DNA from: Acetobacteraceae bacterium H6797
GTDB taxonomy: Bacteria > Pseudomonadota > Alphaproteobacteria > Acetobacterales > Acetobacteraceae
Reading direction: 5' to 3'
Length of the DNA: 64,000 bases
Assembly (NCBI GenBank): GCA_015223225.1
Contig: JADFCQ010000001.1
Location: forward strand, 1,265,639-1,329,638
This document shows, one piece after another, positions 35,748 to 45,591 of the stretch. The translations under genes were made by a program, and so were the position numbers. The stretch's first letter is position 1. Each line of letters starts with the position of its first letter. Below the pieces are notes generated by a model. That model searched no databases. It saw only the letters and a program-made list of their open reading frames with translations, and was not told where the DNA came from.

Positions 35748-36845
35748 TCAGCGAACCGCCCCAATGGCCGGCGCGCAAGCCGTGTGCGAGACGCCGCGCG
35801 GCGCCTCCGCCCCTGTCATCGCGGCCAGCAGGCAGGCGGACCAATCCCGCGTGAAGCGCCAATCCCGAGCGCCGCCATGGCCCGAGAGAGGCGCCGTCGG
35901 GTTGAATCCGGCCAGCGGCGCCGTCCGCTCCGCCGCGCGACGGCCGAGCATCTCGAGCCGCCGATCCATATCCGGGTCGTAGTCGTCATTCTCGAAAATC
36001 GTCACTACCACGCGCGGGCCGCCATCGGGCAGCGCGGCGAGCAGGCGGCGCCAATCGTCCAGCGCACCGGCGAGGCGGTTATTCGGGTCGCCCCGCTGGC
36101 CATGAGCGGCGGGGGAAATAGCGATCACCCCCTCGACCGGCACGCTCGCCGCCGCGACCAGCGATTGCCAGGCCCCGCGTGACTGCCCGGCCAGGATAAT
36201 CCGGCGATAGCCCGCCGCACGCGCTGCCTTCACCCCGTCGATCAGCCGCGTGACCGACCGGTTGAGCTGATCCTCGCTCGGGCCACGGTCGAAGCGGAAT
36301 ACGTCCCATCCGGCATCGTTGAAGGCGCTGAGCCAACCCTGCGCGGGCGCCTCGCTCAGGTTCTGCCCGCTATGGGTGCCGTGGCCGTAGATCACCACGC
36401 CCTCGGCCTGCGCCGGGCCGCGCTGGCGGTGCAGCGGGCTGGCGCGGAAAGGGCCGAGCACCGCCATGGCGGGCCGGGGCGCGGCGCTGCCCGGCGGGGC
36501 GCCATCGATCGCGGCGATGCGGCAGCTCGGCTGGCTGGGCAGGCGCCGCGCGGCCTCATTGCAGCGGGCCAGCGCCTCGGCCTCGGCCGTCGCGGCATCG
36601 GGGCGGCCGGCGACGAAATTCCAGGTCGCCCGACCGTCCGGCAACTGGGCATAGGCGAAGGCCGAATGCGGCATGGCGCCGCGATAGGCCATGGCCCAGC
36701 CGATGCCGAGCGAACTGCCGGGCAAGGCGCCAAGCGTGGCGGGAGCGAAGAAACCGCCCTCCTCCGCCCCGATGGCTGCTCCCACCGCCGCGACGGCGAA
36801 GAGCGAAACGGCGATCAGCGCAAGCAGCGGCGTCCTACGGCGCAT
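35748..36845 (-). CDS. secreted alpha/beta-hydrolase-fold protein of unknown function
   Basis: 365 residues. A signal peptide or anchor (MRRRTPLLALIAVSLFAVAAVGAAIGA) is followed by an N-terminal region of about 110 residues that includes a DUF4189-like stretch (SAFAYAQLPDGRATWNF, then paired Cys). An alpha/beta hydrolase part comes next, with VVIYGHGTHSG as oxyanion strand and the nucleophile elbow GQSRG (S222). A late HGGARDW supplies a possible catalytic His and E/D lies in FENDDYD. I do not recognise the exact family. The chosen start, inside a longer open frame, gives the best signal peptide. Confidence 0.7.
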   Translation of the reverse strand: MRRRTPLLALIAVSLFAVAAVGAAIGAEEGGFFAPATLGALPGSSLGIGWAMAYRGAMPHSAFAYAQLPDGRATWNFVAGRPDAATAEAEALARCNEAARRLPSQPSCRIAAIDGAPPGSAAPRPAMAVLGPFRASPLHRQRGPAQAEGVVIYGHGTHSGQNLSEAPAQGWLSAFNDAGWDVFRFDRGPSEDQLNRSVTRLIDGVKAARAAGYRRIILAGQSRGAWQSLVAAASVPVEGVIAISPAAHGQRGDPNNRLAGALDDWRRLLAALPDGGPRVVVTIFENDDYDPDMDRRLEMLGRRAAERTAPLAGFNPTAPLSGHGGARDWRFTRDWSACLLAAMTGAEAPRGVSHTACAPAIGAVR

Positions 36846-36972
36846 CGGCAGTCCTCCTGGTGAGGCCAGGCGGTTGTAAATCGCCTCGGGGAAGGCCGCC
36901 ATGCCCTGGCCGCCCTTCCCTTCGTCGCCTCAAGCCCGTATGCCTTTGGCAGCATTGGCATCAACTGGTTCC

Positions 36973-39573
36973 ATGAACGACGTCGCTTCTCCCGCCCGTT
37001 ACGATTTCCGCTCCGCCGAGCCGCGCTGGCAGGCCGCCTGGGAGGCGCGCAACTGCTTCCTCGCGCCTGACGTGCCCGATGGCAGCAAGCCCAAATACTA
37101 TGTCCTGGAGATGTTCCCGTATCCGAGCGGGCAGATCCACATGGGCCACGTGCGCAACTACACGCTGGGCGACGTCGTCGCGCGCTACAAGCGCGCCTCG
37201 GGCCATGAAGTGCTGCACCCGATGGGCTGGGACGCCTTCGGCCTGCCCGCCGAGAACGCGGCCCGCGAGCGCGGCACGCATCCGGCGAAATGGACCTACG
37301 CCAATATCGACAATATGCGCGCCGAGCTGAAGCGCATGGGCCTGTCGCTGGATTGGACGCGCGAATTCGCCACCTGCGACCCGAGCTATTACGGCAAGCA
37401 GCAGGCCATCTTCCTCGAACTGCTCAAGGCCGGGCTCGTCGAGCGCAAGGAAAGCTGGGTCAATTGGGACCCGGTGGACCATACCGTGCTCGCCAATGAG
37501 CAGGTCATCGACGGGCGCGGCTGGCGCTCGGGCGCGCCGGTGGAAAAGAAGAAGCTCTCGCAGTGGTTCTTCTCCATCACGAAATTCGCCCCCGAGCTGC
37601 TGAGCGCGTTGGATGGGCTCGAGAAGTGGCCCGAGCGCGTGAAGCTGATGCAGGCCAATTGGATCGGCCGCAGCGAGGGCGCCCGCGTGCGCTTCAAGCT
37701 GGCCGAGCCGGTCGAGGGGCAGGAGGAGGTGGAGGTCTTCACCACCCGCCCCGACACACTGTTCGGCATGAGCTTCCTGGCCGTTGCCGCCGAGCATCCG
37801 CTGGCCGCCGCCGCCGCCGCGCGCCGGCCCGAGGTGGAGAAATTCATCACGGAAGTCCGCAGCCTGGGCACCTCGGAGGCTGCCATCGAGCAGGCCGAGA
37901 AGCGCGGCATCGATACCGGCTTCCGCGTGGTGCATCCCTTCACGGGCGAGACCTATCCCGTCTGGGTCGCGAATTTCGTGCTGATGGAATACGGCACGGG
38001 CGCGATCTTCGGCTGCCCGAGCGGCGACCAGCGCGACCTGGATTTCGCCCGCAAATATAACCTGCCGGTGCTGCCCGTCATCCTGCCTCCGGGCGAGGAT
38101 GCGCGCACCTTCGCCATCGGCGACACGGCCTATACCGATGACGGCGTGCTCTATAATTCCGGCTTCCTGAACGGGCTGAGCACCAGCGAAGGCAAGCGCA
38201 AGGCCATCGATACACTCGAAGCGCAGGGCGCCGGCACGGGCGTGGTGAACTGGCGCCTGCGCGACTGGGGCGTCTCGCGCCAGCGCTATTGGGGCTGCCC
38301 CATCCCCGTCATCCATTGCGACGATTGCGGCGTGCAGCCGGTGCCGGCGAGCCAGCTCCCGGTCGTGCTGCCGGAGGATGTGGATTTCTCCAAGCCGGGC
38401 AATCCGCTCGATCATCACCCGACCTGGCGCCATGTCGATTGCCCGAACTGCGGCAAGCCGGCCCGCCGCGAGACCGACACCTTCGACACTTTCGTCGACA
38501 GTTCCTGGTATTTCGCCCGCTTCTGCTCGCCCAAGGCCGATGCGCCGCTGGCGCGCGACGCGGTCGATGCCTGGATGCCGGTGGACCAGTATATCGGCGG
38601 TATCGAGCACGCGATCCTGCATCTGCTCTATTCCCGCTTCTTCACCCGCGCGATGACCGAGGCCAATTATCTCGACTGCGCCGAGCCCTTCGCCGCGCTC
38701 TTCACCCAGGGCATGGTGCAGCATGAGAGCTACAAGGGCGCGGACGGCCGCTGGCTGAGCCCCGGCGAGGTCGAGAAGCTGCCCGACGGCACCGCGAAGC
38801 ATCGCGAGACGGGCGAGGCCGTGACCATCGGCCGCGTCGAGAAGATGTCCAAGTCCAAGCGCAACACGGTCGATCCGGGGGCCATCATCGGCCAGTACGG
38901 TGCCGATACTGCGCGCTGGTTCGTGCTCTCGGACAATCCGCCCGAGCGCGACATGGAATGGACGGAATCGGGCGTCGCCGGCGCCTCGCGCTTCGCCAAT
39001 CGCATCTTCCGCGCCGTGCAGGCCGCCCAGGCCATCCTGCCGGCCGAGGATGCGCCCATGCCGGCCACCCTCGGCCGCGCGGCGCGCGACCTGCGCCGCG
39101 CCACGCATCGCACCATCGCCGCGGTGACCGAGGCGCTGGAGAGCTTCGCCTTCAATGTCGCCGTCGCGCGCATCCATGAATTCATGAATGCCATCGAGGC
39201 GGCCAGCGGCCTGGAGGAGGGCCTGCCCTTCGCCCGCCGCGAGGCGCTGGAGATGCTGGCCCGCCTGATCGCGCCGATGATGCCGCATCTGGCGGAGGAA
39301 TGCTGGTCGGTGCTCCGGCCCGCCTCCACGCTGCTGGTGGCCGAGCTGGCCTGGCCGGCGGCGGAGCCCGAATTGCTCAAGGCCGAGAGCGTCACGCTCG
39401 CGGTGCAGGTTCTCGGCAAGCTGCGCGGCACCATCGAGGTGCCCGTGGGAGCCGACGAAGCCACCATCTTCGCGGCCGCCGAGGCCGAGGAGAATGTGCA
39501 GCGCGCCATCGACGGGCGCCCCATCAGGAAGCGCATCCATGTTCCGGGACGTGTCGTCAATTTCGTCGTCTGA
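36973..39573 (+). CDS. leuS: leucyl-tRNA synthetase
   Basis: 866 residues. A class I synthetase that charges tRNA-Leu. The HIGH-type motif is H56-M-G-H59 and the KMSKS loop is K624-M-S-K-S. The editing domain ([15 protein letters not shown]) and a zinc-like CDDCG...CPNCGKPA region are present. I start at the ATG giving [12 protein letters not shown], the usual N-terminus length. It leads a leuS-lptE-holA operon, overlapping lptE by 35 bases. Confidence 0.95.
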   Translation: MNDVASPARYDFRSAEPRWQAAWEARNCFLAPDVPDGSKPKYYVLEMFPYPSGQIHMGHVRNYTLGDVVARYKRASGHEVLHPMGWDAFGLPAENAARERGTHPAKWTYANIDNMRAELKRMGLSLDWTREFATCDPSYYGKQQAIFLELLKAGLVERKESWVNWDPVDHTVLANEQVIDGRGWRSGAPVEKKKLSQWFFSITKFAPELLSALDGLEKWPERVKLMQANWIGRSEGARVRFKLAEPVEGQEEVEVFTTRPDTLFGMSFLAVAAEHPLAAAAAARRPEVEKFITEVRSLGTSEAAIEQAEKRGIDTGFRVVHPFTGETYPVWVANFVLMEYGTGAIFGCPSGDQRDLDFARKYNLPVLPVILPPGEDARTFAIGDTAYTDDGVLYNSGFLNGLSTSEGKRKAIDTLEAQGAGTGVVNWRLRDWGVSRQRYWGCPIPVIHCDDCGVQPVPASQLPVVLPEDVDFSKPGNPLDHHPTWRHVDCPNCGKPARRETDTFDTFVDSSWYFARFCSPKADAPLARDAVDAWMPVDQYIGGIEHAILHLLYSRFFTRAMTEANYLDCAEPFAALFTQGMVQHESYKGADGRWLSPGEVEKLPDGTAKHRETGEAVTIGRVEKMSKSKRNTVDPGAIIGQYGADTARWFVLSDNPPERDMEWTESGVAGASRFANRIFRAVQAAQAILPAEDAPMPATLGRAARDLRRATHRTIAAVTEALESFAFNVAVARIHEFMNAIEAASGLEEGLPFARREALEMLARLIAPMMPHLAEECWSVLRPASTLLVAELAWPAAEPELLKAESVTLAVQVLGKLRGTIEVPVGADEATIFAAAEAEENVQRAIDGRPIRKRIHVPGRVVNFVV

Positions 39574-40117
39574 TCGCCGCCTGAGCCGCCGCGCAGCCCT
39601 GCGCCTCGGCGGGCTCAGCCTGCTGGGCCTGGGCCTCACGGCTTGCGGCTTCCGGCCGCAATATGGCGCCCATGCCAATAGCACCGCCCAGGGCTCGCCC
39701 GTGGCGGCGGAGCTGGCGGCCATCCGCGTGAACAATATCCCCGACCGCAACGGCCAGTTGCTGCGCCGGGGGCTGGAGCAGCGCCTGGAATTCTTCGGGC
39801 GCGGCACGGCGGCGCGCTATGAGCTGCAGGTGGATCTCTCGCTGGATGGCGAGCAGCAGGGCTTCCGCCGCGACGGCACGGCGTCGCGCATCCGCACCGT
39901 CGCGACGGCGCAGTGGGTGCTCTACACCATGACGACGCCCGCGCAGGAAGTGGCGCGCGGCACCGAGAAGACCTTCGACGCCTACAACATTCCCGACAAC
40001 CAGTTCTTCGCCTCCGATTCCTCTCGCGAGGCGATGGAGCGGCGGCTGGTGGAGACCCTGGCCGAGAATGTCGTGCAGCGCCTGGCGCTGCGCCTGCAGG
40101 CCCGCCAGACGGGTTAG
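39539..40117 (+). CDS. lptE: LPS-assembly lipoprotein LptE
   Basis: 192 residues. It has a lipobox L-T-A-C36 after a hydrophobic stretch preceded by two arginine pairs. The short conserved start CGFRPQYG and the later [21 protein letters not shown] body match alphaproteobacterial LptE. It plugs the LptD barrel that inserts LPS in the outer membrane. The start ATG lies inside the end of leuS, so translation is probably coupled. The order leuS-lptE-holA is conserved in many proteobacteria, which supports the call. Confidence 0.9.
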   Translation: MFRDVSSISSSDRRLSRRAALRLGGLSLLGLGLTACGFRPQYGAHANSTAQGSPVAAELAAIRVNNIPDRNGQLLRRGLEQRLEFFGRGTAARYELQVDLSLDGEQQGFRRDGTASRIRTVATAQWVLYTMTTPAQEVARGTEKTFDAYNIPDNQFFASDSSREAMERRLVETLAENVVQRLALRLQARQTG

Positions 40118-40126
40118 CCGCGCCCC

Positions 40127-41161
40127 ATGGCGAAGATCGACGCCCGGCGCGTGGCGGCCTTCCTGGCCGCGCCAGGGGCCGTGCGCGTGGTGCTGCTGCA
40201 TGGGGACGATGCGGGGCTGGTGCATGAGCGCGCCAATGCCCTGCAATCGGTCATCGTCGCCGATGCCGACCCTTTCCGCTTGACCGACATGCCCCGCGAG
40301 CTGGCCGTGAAGCCCGGCGCGCTGGTGGCCGAGGCCACGGCCCTCTCCATGACCGGCGGCCGCCGCCTGGTGCGCGTGCGGGACGCGACGGACGCCCTGG
40401 CGGCGCCCTTGAAGGAGGTTCTTGCGGCCAAGGCCGAGTCGCTCGTGCTGGTGGAAGGCGGGGAGCTACCGGCCCGCTCCAAGCTGCGCACGCTGCTGGA
40501 GCCTTCGCCCGACGCCGCTGTGGTGGCATGTTACCGTGAACGCGGTGCCGAGCTGGCCGCCACCATCGCCCAGATGCTCAAGGAAGAGGGCGTCACCGCC
40601 GAGCGCTCGGCCTGCGAATGGCTGGCCGGGCGGCTGGGCGAGGACCGGATGCAGCTGCGCCGCGAGGTCGAGAAAATCGCCCTTTATGTCGGCCAGGGCG
40701 GGCATGTGGGCGAGGAAGAGGTCCTGGCCTGTATCGGCGATGGCTCGGCCATGGAGATCGACGAGGCGCTGATCGCGGCGACCACGGGCGATATCCAACT
40801 GGCTGATCGCGCGCTGGAATCGGCCCTCTCCGAAGGCGCGAGCCCCATTGCCGTGCTGCGCAATGCGTTGCGCCATATGCAACGCCTACATTGGGCCGCC
40901 TGCGCCGTGGCGGCGGGCGATACCCCGGCCGGCGCGATGGAGAGCCTGCGCCCACCGGTCTTCTTCAAGCAGAAAGCCGCCTTCGAGCGGGCGCTGCGGC
41001 TCTGGTCCCCCGCGACGCTGGAAGCCGCTGGCGCCATGCTGCTGGAAGCCGAAAAGCGCTCGAAAAGCAGTTCTTCCGCCCGCCCCGTGCCCGATGGCGC
41101 CGTTCTGCGCCAAGCCATGATGGCCATCGCGCGCCAAGCCGCGATGTCAAAGCGCCGATAG
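40127..41161 (+). CDS. holA: DNA polymerase III subunit delta
   Basis: 344 residues, the clamp-loader wrench that opens the beta clamp. Its N-terminal part (VRVVLLHGDDAGLVHERANAL) and the RLVRVRDATDAL, GELPARSKLRTLLE and LGEDRMQLRREVEKIALYVG stretches fit HolA. It starts nine bases after lptE and ends facing parB across a repeated hairpin element. Confidence 0.92.
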   Translation: MAKIDARRVAAFLAAPGAVRVVLLHGDDAGLVHERANALQSVIVADADPFRLTDMPRELAVKPGALVAEATALSMTGGRRLVRVRDATDALAAPLKEVLAAKAESLVLVEGGELPARSKLRTLLEPSPDAAVVACYRERGAELAATIAQMLKEEGVTAERSACEWLAGRLGEDRMQLRREVEKIALYVGQGGHVGEEEVLACIGDGSAMEIDEALIAATTGDIQLADRALESALSEGASPIAVLRNALRHMQRLHWAACAVAAGDTPAGAMESLRPPVFFKQKAAFERALRLWSPATLEAAGAMLLEAEKRSKSSSSARPVPDGAVLRQAMMAIARQAAMSKRR

Positions 41162-41163
41162 AT

Positions 41164-41216
41164 TGCGGGGCCCGGGGTGGTCACACCACCCCGGCGGGGC
41201 TTGGGGGCAGAGCCCC
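41164..41216. repeat. GC-rich palindromic repeat element, copy 1
   Basis: A 53-base element between converging holA and parB. Its core CGGGGTGGTCACACCACCCCG is an almost perfect palindrome; after it come GGGGCTTGGGGGCA and AGCCCC. The same element with a few changes occurs at 45534-45587 behind mnmE. It can form a strong hairpin and may act as a bidirectional terminator or a REP-like repeat. Confidence 0.8.
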
Positions 41217-41220
41217 AATC

Positions 41221-42078
41221 TTACTTCGACAGCAGCGCGATCAGCCCATCAAGCTGGTCGAGATCCCGATACTTGATCGTCAGCTCACCGCCACGCGCCC
41301 CATGTTTCACCGCCACGGTGAGGCCAATGCGGGAGGTGAGGTCGCGCTCCAGCGAGCGGATCTCGGGCGCCTGGGTGGTGCGCTCGGGCCGGGGCCGATC
41401 GCCGGCGGCGGCCAGCGCCTCGGTCTGGCGCACGTTCAACCCGCGCACGACGACGATCTCGGCGAGCTTCAGCGGGTCCGGCGCCGTGAGCAGGGCGCGG
41501 GCATGGCCGGCGGTGAGGCTGCCGCGCGAGAGCATGTCCCGCACCTTGGGCGGCAGGGCCAGCAGGCGCAACGTATTCGCGACATGGCTGCGGCTCTTGC
41601 CCACTGCCTGGCCGAGTCCGTCCTGCGTCAGGCCGAATTCGTCGAGCAGGCGGCGATAGCCCTCGGCCTCTTCCAGCGCGTTCAGATCCTCGCGCTGGAG
41701 GTTCTCGACGAGGCCCGCGGCCATGGCGGCACGGTCATCCAGCATGCGGACGACGACCGGCACCTCATGCAGCCCCGCCTGCTGGGCCGCGCGCCAGCGG
41801 CGCTCACCGCCGATGATCTGGTAGCGGCCCTTGGTCTTGGCCGGACGCACCAGGATGGGCTGGAGCACGCCATGCTCCTTGATCGAGGCGGCCAGTTCGG
41901 CCAGCGCCGCGCTATCCATCGGGCCGCGCGGCTGGAAGGGGCCAGGCTCGAGCTGCTCGATCGGCAGGGTGGAGGGCGAGGCATTGCCGCCCTGGGCGGG
42001 GGCCTCGGCGGGCGCATCGCCCAGCAGGGCGGAGAGGCCCATGCCCAGGCGCGCGGTCTTCTTCGGTGGGTTGCTCAT
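41221..42078 (-). CDS. parB: chromosome-partitioning protein ParB
   Basis: 285 residues. A CTP-dependent DNA clamp that loads at parS. It has the ParA-contact start (TARLGMGLSALLGD), the CTPase segment with GGERRWRAAQQAGL, and a helix-turn-helix around LTQDGLGQAVGKSRSHVANTLRLL. It overlaps parA by four bases. Three parS sites in this window are its likely targets. Confidence 0.95.
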   Translation of the reverse strand: MSNPPKKTARLGMGLSALLGDAPAEAPAQGGNASPSTLPIEQLEPGPFQPRGPMDSAALAELAASIKEHGVLQPILVRPAKTKGRYQIIGGERRWRAAQQAGLHEVPVVVRMLDDRAAMAAGLVENLQREDLNALEEAEGYRRLLDEFGLTQDGLGQAVGKSRSHVANTLRLLALPPKVRDMLSRGSLTAGHARALLTAPDPLKLAEIVVVRGLNVRQTEALAAAGDRPRPERTTQAPEIRSLERDLTSRIGLTVAVKHGARGGELTIKYRDLDQLDGLIALLSK

Positions 42079-42887
42079 GCGGTCTCACGCTCGCGGGCAC
42101 GGTCGCGCCGCAGCAGCTCGGCGGCAAGCTGAACATAAGCCTGCGCGCCGGTGGATTTCAGGTCGTAAATGATCACGGGCAGGCCGTGGGACGGCGCCTC
42201 GCTGATCCGCACATTGCGAGGGATAACAGTCTTGAAGACCTTGTCCTTGAAGAAGGCGCGGACATCGTTGGAGACGAGATCGGAAAGGTTGTTCCGCCGG
42301 TCCACCATGGTCAGCACGATGCCGTCGAGCGCCAAGTCCGGGTTAAGCGCGCGCTTCACCCGCTCGATGGTGCGGGTGATCTGCGACACGCCTTCGAGCG
42401 CGAAGAATTCCGCCTGCAGCGGGATGAGCACGGATTCCACCGCGACCAGCGCATTGAGCGTCAGCAGGCCGAGCGAGGGCGGGCAGTCGATCAGGATATA
42501 GTCGAAGCCGCCCAGCGTGGTTTCCGCCGCCTGCATGGCGAGACGGAGGCGATGCTCGCGCTCCTCCATCCCCACCAACTCGATCTCCGCCCCGGCCAGG
42601 TCCGGGTCGGCGGGGAGGAGGAAGAGGTTCGGCACCTTGGTCGGCTTGATGGCCTCGGGCAGGGTGCTGCCGCCGATCAGCACCGCATAGGCGCCCACCC
42701 CGCGCTCGTTACGCGGCACGCCCACGCCCGTCGAGGCATTGCCCTGCGGGTCGAGGTCGATGAGGAGGACGCGGCTCTTGGTCGCCAAGGCGGTCGCGAG
42801 GTTGATCGCCGTCGTCGTCTTGCCCACGCCGCCCTTCTGGTTGGCGAGCGCGATGAGGCGAGGCTTGCGGTTTTTAGACGCCTTCAC
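42075..42887 (-). CDS. parA: chromosome-partitioning ATPase ParA
   Basis: 270 residues. The deviant Walker A is KGGVGKTTTAINLATALA, with the signature Lys K18 and K23. Walker B regions are LLIDLDPQGNAS and YILIDCPPSLGLLT. It forms the nucleoid gradient that segregates ParB-parS complexes. The start overlaps the end of rsmG by 14 bases, the usual mnmG-rsmG-parA-parB arrangement close to the replication origin in alphaproteobacteria. Confidence 0.95.
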   Translation of the reverse strand: MKASKNRKPRLIALANQKGGVGKTTTAINLATALATKSRVLLIDLDPQGNASTGVGVPRNERGVGAYAVLIGGSTLPEAIKPTKVPNLFLLPADPDLAGAEIELVGMEEREHRLRLAMQAAETTLGGFDYILIDCPPSLGLLTLNALVAVESVLIPLQAEFFALEGVSQITRTIERVKRALNPDLALDGIVLTMVDRRNNLSDLVSNDVRAFFKDKVFKTVIPRNVRISEAPSHGLPVIIYDLKSTGAQAYVQLAAELLRRDRARERETA

Positions 42888-43485
42888 GGTGAATCCTGCT
42901 GAGGCGGAGAATGGTCGCGTCGGGGTCCGTCCGGCTGGAGAACCGCTCCACCTCCATTTGCCAGCCAGGGGGGATCGCGGTCAACTCGGCAGCGGCGGTT
43001 CGGCCCTTCGGGAAGATCGCAACGCCGTCATCGGCCAGAAGACGATGCGCGTGCGGCAGCAGATCGCTCAAAGGTGCCAGTGCACGGGCCGAAAGAACGC
43101 TGACCGGCGGCAGGGAGACCGCCTCGATTCGCTTCGGATGCACCGTGACGTGCTTGAGCCCGAGATGCGCGGCGGCGGCGGTGAGGAAGGCCGATTTCCG
43201 CTTATCCGATTCGACGAGATGCATTGGCCGCCCGAGCGCGATGGCGAGGATCAGGCCGGGGAAGCCGCCACCCGATCCGAGATCGGCCATGGGCCCATCG
43301 CCGGGCGGCACCAGCGGCAGGAGCTGGAGCGAGTCCCCGATATGGCGGCGGCGCATCTCCTCCGGGTCCCGTGTGGCGACGAGGTTGATGCGAGCGTTCC
43401 AGGGCACGAGCATCTCGAGGAAGGCATCGAGCTTGCTCTGCGTTTCACGTGAAACGTCGATCTCGGGCGGGAGGCCGTGTTTCAC
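42874..43485 (-). CDS. rsmG: 16S rRNA (guanine527-N7)-methyltransferase
   Basis: 203 residues. The SAM motif is [17 protein letters not shown], with [11 protein letters not shown] as the acidic second motif. It methylates G527 of 16S rRNA. It starts at GTG, which lies in the CACGTG core of a parS site and overlaps the mnmG stop. Residues 11-15, V-S-R-E-T, are encoded by a second parS palindrome. Confidence 0.93.
   Translation of the reverse strand: MKHGLPPEIDVSRETQSKLDAFLEMLVPWNARINLVATRDPEEMRRRHIGDSLQLLPLVPPGDGPMADLGSGGGFPGLILAIALGRPMHLVESDKRKSAFLTAAAAHLGLKHVTVHPKRIEAVSLPPVSVLSARALAPLSDLLPHAHRLLADDGVAIFPKGRTAAAELTAIPPGWQMEVERFSSRTDPDATILRLSRIHREGV
43441..43456. promoter_or_regulatory. parS site inside rsmG
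   Basis: CGTTTCACGTGAAACG, with 14 central bases identical to the parS consensus. It encodes the V-S-R-E-T segment of RsmG. Confidence 0.9.
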
Positions 43486-43493
43486 GTGAAACG
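43478..43493. promoter_or_regulatory. parS site at the mnmG/rsmG junction
   Basis: TGTTTCACGTGAAACG, 15 of 16 bases as in the consensus. Its core carries both the TGA stop of mnmG and the GTG start of rsmG. Confidence 0.9.
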
Positions 43494-45356
43494 CTCCTGT
43501 TGGTGGCGGCGGAGATGGACGGCCAGCGCGGCGATGGCGGCCGGCGTCACGCCGGGGATGCGCCCTGCCCCACCCAGCGTCGCCGGGCGGGCCTTGGCCA
43601 GACGCTGGCGCATCTCGTTGGAGAGGCCGGGGATCACGGTGAAGTCCAGCCCCTCGGGGATGGTCACCTTCTCCTCCTTGGCCAGCAGCCGAAGCTCGGC
43701 GGCCTGTCGGTCGAGATAGGGGGCGTAGAGCGCCTCGGCCTCCATCTGCGCCAGCACGCCGGTCGAGACTTCCGCGAGCCAGGGGAAGGCCGCGACGCGG
43801 GCCTCGTGCGAGAGGTCCGGCAGGGCCAGTACCTCCAGCACCGAGCGCCAGACGCCATCCTGCTTCACCGTGATCCCGGCCCGGGCGAGCGCGGCCGGGG
43901 TGCCGCCCTCGGCGCGCGCACGGGCGATATTCTCGGCGACCGACTGGGCGAAGGCGCGATACTTGGCCGCGCGCTCGCTGCCGACGCAGCCCCAGGCGAT
44001 GCCCTTCTCCGTCAGGCGCAGCCCGGCATTATCCGCCCGCAGCGTGAGCCGGTGCTCGGCCCGCGCCGTCAGCATGCGATAGGGCTCCGTGACGCCCTGG
44101 AGCACCAGGTCATCGATCATCACGCCAGCATAGGCTTCCTGCCGGGTGAAGACGGCCGCCTCGCCCGAGCCGCCGGCCAGTAGCGCGGCATTGAGCCCGG
44201 CCATCAGGCCCTGGGCGGCGGCCTCCTCATAGCCGGTCGTGCCGTTGATCTGCCCGGCCAGGAACAGGCGCGGCACGGCCTTCAGCTCCAGCGTCGGCTT
44301 CAGCGCGCGCGGGTCGACATGGTCGTATTCGATGGCATAGCCGGGGCGGAGGATCACCGCCTTCTCCAGCCCCGGCATGGCCGCGATCATCGCCGCCTGC
44401 ACGTCTTCCGGCAGGCTGGTGGAGATGCCGTTGGGGTAGATGGTCGGGTCGTCCAGCCCTTCAGGCTCGAGGAAGATCTGGTGCGATTCCCGCTCGGCGA
44501 AGCGGACCACCTTGTCCTCGATCGAGGGGCAGTAGCGCGGGCCGACACCCTGGATCTGCCCCGAATGGATCGGGGCGCGATGCAGGTTCTCGCGGATCAG
44601 GGCATGCATCGCGGGCGTCGTATGCGTAATGCCGCATTCCACCTGCGGGTTGGTGATGCGCTCGGTGAGCCAAGAGAGAGGCTCCGGCTGCGCGTCGCCC
44701 GGCTGCTTCTCCAGGCTGGCCCAGTCGATGGTGCGGCCATCCAGGCGCGGCGGCGTGCCGGTCTTGAGGCGCCGCATCGGCAGGCCGAACCCGGCCAGGG
44801 CCTCCGCGAGCTTCACCGAGGGCACGTCCCCCACCCGCCCGGCGGGCTTGCGGAAGGTGCCGATATGGATCTCGCCGCGCAGGAAGGTGCCCGTGGTGAT
44901 GACGACGGCACCGGCGGTGATGGCCTCGCCATCCTCCGTCACCACGCCCGCGACCGCGCCCTCGGCGTCGCGCAGCAGGTCACCGGCGGGCTTGGCCCAG
45001 ATGGTGAGGTTCGCCGTCTCGGCCAGCAGGGCCTGCACCGCCTGGCGGTAGAGCTTCCGGTCGGCCTGGGCGCGGGGGCCGCGCACGGCCGGGCCCTTGC
45101 TGCGATTGAGCAGCTTGAAATGGATGCCGGCCGCATCGGCCGCCCGGCCCATGATGCCGTCCAGCGCATCCACCTCGCGCACCAGATGCCCCTTGCCCAC
45201 GCCGCCGATGGCGGGGTTGCAGGACATCTCTCCCAGCGTCTCCAGACGATGGGTCAGCAGCAGCGTGCGGGCGCCGCAGCGCGCGGCCACGGCGGCCGCC
45301 TCGGTGCCGGCATGGCCGCCGCCGATCACCACCACGTCGAAAGCGTTCTTGCTCAT
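43482..45356 (-). CDS. mnmG: tRNA uridine-5-carboxymethylaminomethyl(34) modification enzyme MnmG
   Basis: 624 residues. A FAD protein which, with MnmE, modifies the wobble uridine of several tRNAs. The FAD fold is [21 protein letters not shown], with [25 protein letters not shown] just after and the GidA signature [15 protein letters not shown]. Length is normal. Its partner gene mnmE lies directly upstream, separated by a repeat-rich spacer. Confidence 0.95.
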   Translation of the reverse strand: MSKNAFDVVVIGGGHAGTEAAAVAARCGARTLLLTHRLETLGEMSCNPAIGGVGKGHLVREVDALDGIMGRAADAAGIHFKLLNRSKGPAVRGPRAQADRKLYRQAVQALLAETANLTIWAKPAGDLLRDAEGAVAGVVTEDGEAITAGAVVITTGTFLRGEIHIGTFRKPAGRVGDVPSVKLAEALAGFGLPMRRLKTGTPPRLDGRTIDWASLEKQPGDAQPEPLSWLTERITNPQVECGITHTTPAMHALIRENLHRAPIHSGQIQGVGPRYCPSIEDKVVRFAERESHQIFLEPEGLDDPTIYPNGISTSLPEDVQAAMIAAMPGLEKAVILRPGYAIEYDHVDPRALKPTLELKAVPRLFLAGQINGTTGYEEAAAQGLMAGLNAALLAGGSGEAAVFTRQEAYAGVMIDDLVLQGVTEPYRMLTARAEHRLTLRADNAGLRLTEKGIAWGCVGSERAAKYRAFAQSVAENIARARAEGGTPAALARAGITVKQDGVWRSVLEVLALPDLSHEARVAAFPWLAEVSTGVLAQMEAEALYAPYLDRQAAELRLLAKEEKVTIPEGLDFTVIPGLSNEMRQRLAKARPATLGGAGRIPGVTPAAIAALAVHLRRHQQERFT

Positions 45357-45401
45357 GGGGCGGGGTATAAAGGGTTTGGTGGGAAAAGGGGATTGATGGA
45401 T

Positions 45402-45515
45402 CAGGGGCTCTGCCCCTGAAACCCCGCTGGGGACGGAAGCCCGTCCCCAGACGAAGCGGCTTTTCTCCAGGGGCCCTGCCCCTGGACCCCGCTGGGGAGG
45501 CAGGCGCCTCCCCAG
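45402..45515. repeat. two direct GC-rich repeats in the mnmE/mnmG spacer
   Basis: The unit at 45402-45450 recurs at 45468-45515. Both begin CAGGGGC(T/C)CTGCCCCTG, run through ACCCCGCTGGGGA and end in CCCCAG. Each holds two nested hairpins (AGGGGC/GCCCCT and a GGGGA...TCCCC arm), so the spacer can fold heavily. Confidence 0.8.
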
Positions 45516-45533
45516 ACCCCGGCGTCAATTGGC

Positions 45534-45587
45534 TGCGGGGTTCGGGGTGGTCACACCACCCCGATGGGGGTCCGGGGGCAAAGCCCC
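45534..45587. repeat. GC-rich palindromic repeat element, copy 2
   Basis: A 54-base copy of the element at 41164-41216, identical through TGCGGGG and CGGGGTGGTCACACCACCCCG apart from a few positions between blocks. It sits four bases beyond the mnmE stop. Confidence 0.8.
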
Positions 45588-45591
45588 TGGC

